A stretch of 64,000 nt of DNA, taken from positions 819,118,817 to 819,182,816 of the forward strand of contig NC_090445.1 of NCBI RefSeq assembly GCF_031143425.1. The letters are read 5' to 3'. The position numbers were made by a program, and so were the translations under genes. A model generated the notes under the pieces. The model was given only the letters and a program-made list of their open reading frames with translations, was not told the origin of the DNA and made no database searches. This document shows positions 55,680 through 64,000 of this stretch, piece by piece (position 1 is the first letter of the stretch; the number at the start of each line of letters is the position of its first letter). The stretch comes from Pleurodeles waltl (Eukaryota; Chordata; Amphibia; Caudata; Salamandridae).

Positions 55680-57450
55680 AAACCCAGTCACAGATTACTT
55701 TGCTTTTTTGAGAACAGCTTCTGTATTGTGAATAAGATAGTTATTCTGTTCCTCGTCGTTGGGTTCTCCTACACTGTTCCTAATCCCACCCCTGATCCAT
55801 CTGTTTGAAGATAGAAGGCCTAGGAAAAATCTGAATATTGCAAGATGGATCTAGTATAAATAATGCTTTTACTGTTCAAAAGTCTGCATAGCTTCCTTAA
55901 AGAATTATGTAAGTGTTTTGGTTTCTTCTGATTAGTCAGTAGATCTGAAAGTGGCCTGCCAATGTGAGAAAAAATAAGACCAAAACTTTGATAATAATCA
56001 ACTAGGTCTAAGTAGGTCCAAAACCTTTTTTCTGGGGAAAATGGGACTTTTGTGTAGCATCTATTTTATTTATCTGAGGTTGAATGGTTCCATTATCTAG
56101 GTTATACTCCAAATACCAGATTTTAGTGACTGTTAATATGCATTTTGTGGGATTAATGTGAAGCCTGTCTGCCTCTAGTGAGACTAGGACTGCTCCCGGA
56201 TGACTTAGGTGACCTTCTGATGTTTGACTGTCATTGGCAATGTCCTTGATATATGTGGTACATATTTTCTATGGGGGTTTTGAATATAGTTCATTAACTT
56301 CTGGTGGTCCAGAAGGACAATGAAGCCTGAAAGGTAGCACCTTAAATTAATGGAGCCTGTGGGGGTAGAAAAAGCAATCTTTTCTATATCTGCTGATTGA
56401 TTGGGATCTGCCAGTACTCCTTCAAATACTTAAGGATTGACAAATATTTAGAGGTTCCTAAGGCCAGATGTATCAAAGGGTTTTACCAATTATGTGTCTA
56501 TGGGAAAATGTGTTCATACATATGGCCCTTGATTCTTCAGTCACCTAATCTTTGCCGGGCATGGGGTAACTCTTGAATTGAGAACTCTGTTTCACTTTTC
56601 TAAAATCGATACAAAATCCTATACTTCCATACTGGTTTTAGCATCAAACAATGGGGGCATTTAATTCACTCATGATCCCTTCTATCCCATGTTTAACATA
56701 ATTTCCTACTCATCCAGGACGGAATTTCTGTGGGACTAGGAGATTTCATATGGCCTTGTCTCACTAACCGTTTGTGCTCTGTTACAATATGGTCCATGTC
56801 AGGGTCATATGATCAGGAACTTCTGAAAGCAGATTTGGATGGCATTAGATATAGGCCTTGATTGTTTCATTTTGGTACAGAGATCAATAAGCCTTTCTTT
56901 AGAGATTCAGTGTGGAAGCAGTCTGTTCCTAGAGATGGTATTTATCCACCATCTTTTTAAAAAAGTAACAAGATTATTCTGGCTGTCTTTTCATATCTAC
57001 GAATCTGATAGGTGACCTCATTTGTCCTCTCCGTGACTCTGTAAGTGTCTTTTGTGAATGTGCTAGCATCTGATAAACATGAGAAGGTAACAATTTCTTG
57101 TCTAAGTTGAGCCTTTCTCATGTTAGAATGTGTGATTAGGCTTGTCTTGAAGATATTGGCCTCTGACTAGCACACATACTTTAATAAAGGCTTTCCTCCA
57201 TTTGTCTGTTCCTCCCATTACTCTCTTGCCATGCCTATTAGAAGTATGTTTGTTTTTTACAGAACAGTAGATTGAACAGAGAATAGCACTTTGAGGCTTG
57301 CTCAGGAGACAACATCCAGTACCAATTTCTTCTTTCCCTGAATAATTACTTTTTTTAGAATATTTTTGGTGGTAGCATTATCTCATTTAATCAAACCATT
57401 AGTCTGCAGGTGGTAGGCCAAAGTTTCCTGGGCAGTCATGCATAAATGGG
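55680..57450 (-). pseudogene. Gmr1-like Ty3/gypsy pol remnant: integrase, then RT, then RNase H
   Basis: On the minus strand, in order: the integrase core end AYHLQTNGLIK (57419-57387, usual YHPQTNGLVE); EQASKCYSLFNLLF (about 57300, usual PQASTGFSPFELLYG); the integrase C-terminal YRVTERTNEVTYQIRRYEK (about 57040); the linker and RT N-terminus with FCIDFRKVK (about 56600) and YPMPG; the RT active site YIKDIA (56253-56236, usual YLDDIA) with INPTKC following; DYYQSFGLIFSHIGRPLSDL (about 55950); and RNase H QTDGSGVGLGT (55807-55775) and IQKLFSKKQSN. Stops and frameshifts are frequent. Integrase upstream of RT is the hallmark of Gmr1-like elements, unlike ordinary Ty3/gypsy. Sequence up to about 58100 may hold earlier integrase or protease. 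LTRs were not identified. Confidence 0.72.
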
Positions 57451-60400
57451 CATCTTATATGTCTAGGAGTAACTTATTTTATTAGCAGTCTTTGTTTTCC
57501 TTCAGTTGTTGATTCATGGTACTCTGACTCATCTTCCTTTTCACCATCGTTAATGAATATCACTTCTGGGTCATTTCTACCACTCGCACATCAAGAGGTT
57601 AGAGGCAGGAATGCATTTTCAACAAGGCTTTACCTAAATAAAGTTTGGTTTTGAATTTAGTTACTCTCCTACATTGCTCATGCCAATGCTCCTGATGTCA
57701 GTTAATCTGCTGAATAGGTAGATATATGAGGTTGTTTTTTCTTATTCGGAGTGAATTAGTTGGACTTGTCTTTCAAGTCAGTAGACGGTCCAGATGGATC
57801 ATCTGGACAATTTTCTTCTGTCTCCAGCTTTTGGAACTAAGTTTGATATTTGTTTCTTCGAATTTCATTTATGTAGCTCTTACTACCCCTGATAAGGCGT
57901 CAAAGCATTTTGTGGTAAGCAGCACGTTTCCCGAAAGGCCAAAGTTAGTGGTCAGTTCATTAGGTTTTGGGGTTAGCTTTGCATGTTCATTCCATGCATT
58001 CACACCAATTTTTTGTGGTACATTATTGACACAGGTGTGATCATTAGACGGGGCAATCTGAGAAGCAATTGCTTGCTGGAGATAATTATGGTTTCCAAGA
58101 CAGCTTAGGATGGATAGGTATGAGATTTACAGAATCATGTATGCAAAAGAGGCAGGCACAAGGAAGAAGGGAAACAGTGGTGCACTTTACAAGAATAAGG
58201 GTATGGCAGTAAGTAACAATAACAAAAGTTTGGTAGAATGCCAATTATTAATACAGGATTTTAAGGAATATAGGAGGTGGAGAATTTGTGCATGCAATTT
58301 GTGGGTGTAGACCTGAGTAATGTAGGCCAGAAGATTATCACGCTGCTTTAAGGAGCTCAATACTTCTGGCTTTTTGGACAACAAGATGATCAGAAGTAGT
58401 TCCTACGTTTGATTGAACCAAGTGAAAGCATGTAAAATTAGATTGGTTGAGTGTAGCTATTTGTTGGCTCAGAATAGCAAGCCTCACTTATTAACTACAA
58501 TAAATGGGCCTTGGCATGGTCAGGGGGGCAGTTTTGTGTAAGAATATAGCAAGTATTGGTTTGAGAATGAGTATGCTGTCAAGACTACAGTAAAAACATT
58601 CCAGTAATGGAATGTTGTATTCTTCTGGGCTACTACATAGCAATGTGGTATAGACTAGGCACAGGTATATTTGCCATATGTAAGTGAGCATTAGGGTGAC
58701 TGGAATTGGAGGCTGATTGGGATAATCGGACAGAGCTAATATGGAGTTCCGTGCCAAGGACATTATAAGGCTTTAGCAAATGTGTCAGGGTATGTATTGA
58801 TACACACAGGAATTGATGAATTGAGGTACGCAGTTCAAGATGCAGAACCATGAGAATAATTAAATAAGCAGCAGTAATTTGAGTTTGTCTGGTGGCCCCT
58901 CTGCTGATGTCAGTTCACTTTATTGAGTCCCAGAGGGATGAGAACATCAGAAAATTGTACATGTATTTTATGTAGCCAACAAGGGGCTAAAGTAAGTGGA
59001 AAGACAGGAACAAAGTTCCACAGAGTGTTGGTTTGTAGAGTCACATTCTGGCTCTTTCCATGGAATACTCCAATACCTGTACAAAGTTGTATGGTGTTGA
59101 GGTAAATCAAGATAAACAGAAATCAAGATTGCTGAATAAGAATAACAAGGCAGGAATTAGTTGTTCAAGGCACTGAATCTAGTGATTGACCCCTCTTATA
59201 GAAATAGGCTGTGCAGCTTCTTATTAAAAACCAGCCACAAATGCTACTGAATGGCCACACCATGTTGAATCAGACCAGGTGGGCCCAAAAGCATGACAGG
59301 TTATCAAACAAATAGCACACTTTTTGTGACTGTAATGTGTTAAGACACTTCATTGTGACACAATTGTGCCCTTAGGATTCGCTGCTGCTTTTTATGTGGA
59401 CTTTTATCAGGTTGTAACCACTGCCCCAGATGGTCCATTCATTCATCCCCATATCTGTATCTATACACCTTTATCTGCAAACACCCCTGAGTTTTCCTGT
59501 TCTCTTGGTTGTCACATTCTTCTTTTTCCAGATGCATATGGTAGTATCACTTACTAAATTAATGTAGCCCTTGGATTTGGCATAGGCTGTCATCACTGCA
59601 ATCTTAAAAAGAGAAGTACAGACTACTAATATACTAAAGGTCCTAATAGGAAAGCTGCAAGGCGTGACACCTCTTTCTCCTGCATAGGGTGCACCTAGGT
59701 GTGGTGGCTGTTCCTCTAGAAATAGTAGGAAAGGTGCAATTTAGGATGACTGGTCTTCCACCATTTCTGGTGGAATTAGCACTACTAAAGACTGCCATGG
59801 AAAGTGTGACAGACTTTCAATGAAAAGTAAGTATTTTCATCCTAACATGCTGTGAATTCCTTTCCGCCATGTAATGGAAACTAGACAATTGAGCAGTGAC
59901 AATGTACTCTATTTGAAGGTACATTTCTAGTGCCAAGATGGATGGTGAAAATTCAGATTCTAAAGTGGCTGTATTATGACAGGGCCGAAAGTTTAGTGAA
60001 TAAACTCCTCAGTGAGGTTTTGTGTGTTTTAACTAAAAGATGCATTAATATTAGTTGGTCTGCATTTGAATTCACTCGCATGTGTTAAGATGGGGGTATT
60101 ACAATTGAAACAAAATTATTACAATGTGTTTGCCTACCACGCGTGTCTAGCAACTGCGTTGCTACAACAATAAATCTGAAAAGGCAAAAAGCAGTGTCCG
60201 CTTGACGCGCGCAAGACAAATCATCAAGTACACGCCCAAGACCAGTTTGAAAAACTAGCGAGAGGCAGAAAGGCACTTATCTGTCACCGCGAGCAGTGAA
60301 GAAAGAGGGAGGATGACGTTGCTCGATGGCATTTATACTGTCAATATTGTAGCTGTTAATTGGTTCATGGTTACCATGACTACGGATGCACGGGACTTGT

Positions 60401-61041
60401 AGTTTGATGTTTTTTGTTTTGTACTTTGAATCTGCTGTATAATAAAAAGTGAAGAAAGATCTGCATAATCCTCGCCTCCGTGTCCTTAATAGAATTGAAA
60501 CTTTCCTTCATGTTAGCTAGGAAATTTTACATTATTACAATGTGTTTAAGAGGTGGACATGATGCTCAATATCTATTTATATATTCTCTGCTGACACTAC
60601 ATGTAGCAAGATATGCTACATGTAGTATTTGTAATACATGTGTATTTTGCATGGCGTATTGTTCTCAAAGAATTGCTGGAGGAATTATTTTGCTACATTC
60701 CAAAGTTTCCTGCTTGCATACTGTGCTGCATTAATTCAGAATTACTTTGTGTTATTTATGTATCCAATTTATTCTAACACTTCCAGATGACGTTAGGTCA
60801 GAAGGGGCGAATCAGTATTCATGAAGTGGATTAGTACTTAGGTAGATGTTTTATATGACTTCTAGAAATAAAGATATTTTATTTGTTGTAAGATGCTCAT
60901 ATCATGTTGACTCTACAGTTTCTGTCATTTTCTGTGCTGAAATTACCTAAATAAACCCCACGATTTAGGGGTAAGGCAGACTCTTTTGGGTCTCTAGGGC
61001 TGATGTTCAATTTTGTATTGATTTTGCTGCACACTTGAAAC
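57451..61041. other. Mostly unassigned; possible LTR-like piece near 60.1-60.5 kb
   Basis: 57451-58100 may be the decayed upstream part of the Gmr1-like pol. At 60300-60480 a GC-shifted stretch is followed by TATAATAAAAAGTGAAGAAA and ATCCTCGCCTCCGTGTCC, which looks like the polyadenylation/R-region end of an LTR, but its borders could not be set and no primer-binding site was identified. Nothing else recognised. Confidence 0.4.
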
Positions 61042-61044
61042 TTA

Positions 61045-61213
61045 GGGGCTGATTTAGATCTCGGTGGAGGTAATACTCTGTCACATACGTGACGGATATC
61101 TCGTCTGCCATATTATGATCCCCATAGGATATAATGGGATCATAATACAACGGACAGGATATCGGTAACATTTGTGATGGGGTATTCCCTCTGCCGAGCT
61201 CTAAGTCAGGTCC
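61045..61213. mobile_element. Palindromic Harbinger-type MITE, 169 bp
   Basis: TTA duplications at 61042-61044 and 61214-61216. Starts GGGGCTGATTTAGATCTCGG and ends CCGAGCTCTAAGTCAGGTCC, inverted repeats of each other with a CATAGGATATAATGG centre. Same design as 31132-31311 and the half copy at 8490. Confidence 0.85.
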
Positions 61214-61217
61214 TTAG

Positions 61218-62029
61218 TCTATTCTTCTGCTTTTTTCTCATTATTGGATTATTCTGTATTTGAGAGCCTTCATTGCTAATGACGTATTTGCATTTTTAAT
61301 ATGATTACTGCTGCATTTGCATTTGCCTAACTTCTGTATTGTACCACTGAACTTAAAATAAAACTTCCTACACTTGCAATCGCAAACTCCTTTTTTGAGT
61401 CAGTCCTTTTTTTATTGATTTCATTTTCGAAATGCTGTTTGAATCTTCTCACAGACTTTGAGGCTAACACCACCCTGATACCCACAATTGGGTGTGACAT
61501 TTTCATGCACACCCACAGTTCCACCCCCATGGAAGAAACAACTCCAAACTTTATAGATTTCCACAGCTAGTGTGGTAGAGAACAGGGTTCCACTACATGC
61601 ACATTAAGTCATGCCGCAAAACTCTAAATAAGCCTGCAAACCGTTTAGATCCCTAAAAAAAGCCACCAGGGGTTATTTTAGCCGCTCTGTCTGTCCCAGC
61701 AGATAGTAGGAACTAGAGGAGGTTTTCCTCTAATGGACAAGTTTATTTCTGTTAAGAATTCCACAGTTTCCTTTACTTAAATGAAAACCTTTTTCACATG
61801 TTTGTGGACCCTTCACTTCATCTTCATTTGCACTGGTGAATGCTGCTCTGAATATTCTATATTACCGTATTATCCTTAGTGACAAAGGGAGGGGCGTATG
61901 TAGGAGAAAGACAAACCTAACCATAGCTCTTTGTGTCCCCCATTTACTGCTACTGGTTCCACCAGTTCCCCGGGCTCATGAGATCGCATAATACAATGGG
62001 GTTAAAATGCATCAATATCAGGCTCCAGG
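61218..62029. other. Unassigned region
   Basis: No gene or element recognised. Confidence 0.45.
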
Positions 62030-62330
62030 GGTGCAGATAACTCTTAATCTCCCAAAAAGCAAAAAAGAGTACCAATAGGTGACTACAAAAAAGCAATAGG
62101 CAGCCTCAGAGGATTTCCTAAATCACAGAACCGCTGACCAATTAAGTGTTCAGCTGAAAAATCCAGAACATTTCTTTCCTGTACTTACCAGCTCTAAATA
62201 TATTAGACAGATTCAAAACCTTTAGATTTAAATATATAGAAAGAAATGCTTGCATCTATCAATGTCCTTTGAAACGTTTTCCTCCTCTCTAAATCCAGGT
62301 TACAAGGCAGTCTGCTCCAGAAGACTTCTA
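62030..62330. repeat. Diverged direct repeat, mate at 63413-63700
   Basis: Both copies contain, in order, CTCCCAAAAAG, GACTACAAAAA/AACTACAAAAA, AGAGGATTTC, AAATCCAGAAC, GTACTTACCA/ATACTTACCA and CCTCTCTAAATCCA. They flank the Penelope-like fragment, so they may be the long repeats typical of Penelope elements or part of a duplicated 5' region. Confidence 0.7.
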
Positions 62331-62570
62331 ACTCCGAAATACCAAACTCAAAGTTTTTTTCCACAGCAAAGAAGAAACTTCAGGACTCACAATAAAATCC
62401 ACATTTGCCCTCCAACAAGAGAAATGCCCAACGAAGCCCTGACCCTTAAAAAACAGCCATATGTACTATCAACCAACTAAAAAGCAAAACGGAGGAATAT
62501 ATATATCGAATCATCAACATCGTCAATTGAAATCCGTAACATAACTCAAAAATGAAAAGTCAATAGTATA

Positions 62571-62800
62571 CCTGCAGACAAAGGGGTTGCCACAGTCATT
62601 AAGGACAAGAATAACTAACTACCTTACAGAAGATCGCCAACAAGTTAATGACTTAATGATTTAAAATGATATTGTATATGATTGCCAACTAACCACTGAG
62701 ATGAAAGATGGATTGGCCCAAATGAATTTCAAGTCTAAACCAACAATTCTTCGTGTACTCCTGTAATGTACCTATTGCCTAAGATTCACAAAGAGACAAC
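62571..62800 (+). pseudogene. Penelope-like reverse transcriptase fragment
   Basis: PADKGVATVIKDKN (from 62572) is the PADKG box that opens the RT of Penelope-like elements. It is followed, after several stops and frame changes, by LPKIHKE (62775-62795), the next conserved box. Spacing of about 200 bases fits. The catalytic YxDD region and GIY-YIG endonuclease are not present downstream before the repeat copy at 63413. Dead fragment. Confidence 0.65.
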
Positions 62801-63412
62801 TCCCAAAAGCCACTATGGAGAACGTCACCACGTTCTACATTACACGGATGTCCACACGACCTCTTCATAATCCTGCGCGCCGGGCCATCATTGCACCTGT
62901 CTTCATGAGCTGCCTCCATGCCAAAGTAACTGTATTCCTCTTTAATCTGGTGATTCATTCTTCTCCCCCTCCATAGCACAACAATGTTTTTGAAGATTTT
63001 AATGCACTTTCTCTGTCCAACGGCGCGGCCACCTGACGCTGTTCCCGGCTAGATTTTACCTGCTTTCCAGAGATTTGATATAGGCCCAGTTTGGAAGTGA
63101 GGGACAGTTTTTCCTTCCCTTAAGGCCTTCCACATCATAAATTTATATAAGGCACATCCCCATTCACCCATTATGCTATTCTTTGTCAAGCCAATGATTT
63201 TACTTGTTTATTTTCCCAATTTACACCTTCCTTTCGAGAAGGAATTATTTTTCTAACTTTCAAAGGGTGTGTTCCCTGCATACGTACCTTACACACATGA
63301 GTGCTTTCATCGAACTTTGCCATGTTCCCCAACTTCCTCTTCCGTTGTCCCCCATTCCCAGACAAAGACTCACTGTCTTGATGAGACCCCATAATATGAC
63401 GTTGTCTCGAGG
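62801..63412. other. Unassigned region after the Penelope-like fragment
   Basis: No further RT boxes recognised. Confidence 0.4.
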
Positions 63413-63700
63413 GGTGCAAAAGATTTTTAAACTCCCAAAAAGGGCCCTAGTAGATAACTACAAAAAGCGCTCCCTGCCTTTAGAGGATTTCTTGAGTCAT
63501 AGATCCTGTGACCCATTAAACAAGTGTGCGGATAACAAATCCAGAACTTTCCAAAATCGTATACTTACCAACTGTAAAAACAGTGGACTTGTTCAAGAGC
63601 TATAAACGTAATTATATAAAGAATTGGTTGGATCTGTCAAGGTGGTGTGAAACCTTTCTCACCTCTCTAAATCCACGTGGTAAGGCTGTCTGCGCCAGGA
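63413..63700. repeat. Diverged direct repeat, mate of 62030-62330
   Basis: Second copy of the repeat described at 62030-62330, same orientation, about 1.38 kb downstream. Confidence 0.7.
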
Positions 63701-64000
63701 ACCCTTGCCTTGTTCACAAAGCAGTTCCCTCACACACTGCTGACTGTGCACATTCTCACTTCACAACTTCCTGTCATACATTTGAAGAACGTTTGCTTTC
63801 TCTCTCTGTTGATACAGTGCAATGCAGTTTGTAAAATTTGGCTTTTGAAACAATGTACATATGTTAGACAAAATATTGCTATTTGGATCAACTGATTTGT
63901 TTCTTGTGTTTTGTGCTGATAACAAAGACAGAAGAAACATGTAGCGGGACAGACGAAAACTAGGTGTAGGGCAGCACTGTGGGAGTAGTCTGAGGAAACT
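63701..64000. other. Window end, nothing recognised
   Basis: AT-rich; no open frame of note. Confidence 0.5.

Overview
The window looks like intergenic DNA from a very large vertebrate genome, most likely a salamander (newt-like). This is an inference from the mix of elements: two-gene Harbinger, piggyBac, DIRS, Gmr1-like Ty3/gypsy, L1-type and Penelope-like retroelements, hAT and Harbinger MITEs, long tandem arrays and (AT)n tracts. No ordinary host gene is demonstrable. One possible exon at about 43.35 kb is the only non-transposon candidate. I saw no rRNA, tRNA or CRISPR.

Layout. 1-6.18 kb: a Harbinger region cut by the left window edge. A frameshifted HARBI1-type transposase (minus) diverges from a three-exon Myb/SANT gene (plus) whose splice phases fit. 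Then come a 29-bp tandem array, a 64-bp tandem array, a short transposase-type first exon on the minus strand, and a GC-rich terminus with inverted repeats. 6.2-11.5 kb: decayed retroelement pieces (an integrase tail, and L1-type ORF2 remnants in both orientations). 11.6-21.7 kb: an interspersed repeat that appears split at TTAA by a 9.2-kb piggyBac-type element (12295-21504). That element has imperfect terminal inverted repeats, a 383-bp tandem array, a transposase gene with all three catalytic aspartates and one frameshift, AT-cored palindromes, and a hairpin-rich GC arm. 21.7-33.6 kb: mostly unassigned AT-rich DNA with an env remnant, a 73-bp-arm hairpin, a LINE RT fragment, a Harbinger MITE with TTA duplications, and a hAT-like insertion with an 8-bp duplication. 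33.6-38.8 kb: an almost complete but frameshifted DIRS element (minus) with the diagnostic inverted termini and internal complementary region. 38.8-55.5 kb: interspersed repeats, two more hAT-like insertions with perfect 8-bp duplications, palindromic MITEs and local duplications. 55.7-57.45 kb: a decayed Ty3/gypsy pol (minus) whose domain order is integrase, then RT, then RNase H, as in Gmr1-like elements. 57.5-64 kb: unassigned DNA, another Harbinger MITE, and a Penelope-like RT scrap between two diverged direct repeats.

The genes here serve the elements, not the cell. In Harbinger, transposase and Myb protein are known to act together on the element ends. The piggyBac transposase would act on the TTAA-flanked termini of its own element. 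In DIRS, RT/RNase H and a tyrosine recombinase replace the usual integrase route. Almost all coding regions carry frameshifts or stops, so most of the window is dead. The piggyBac transposase and the Myb/SANT gene are the best preserved.
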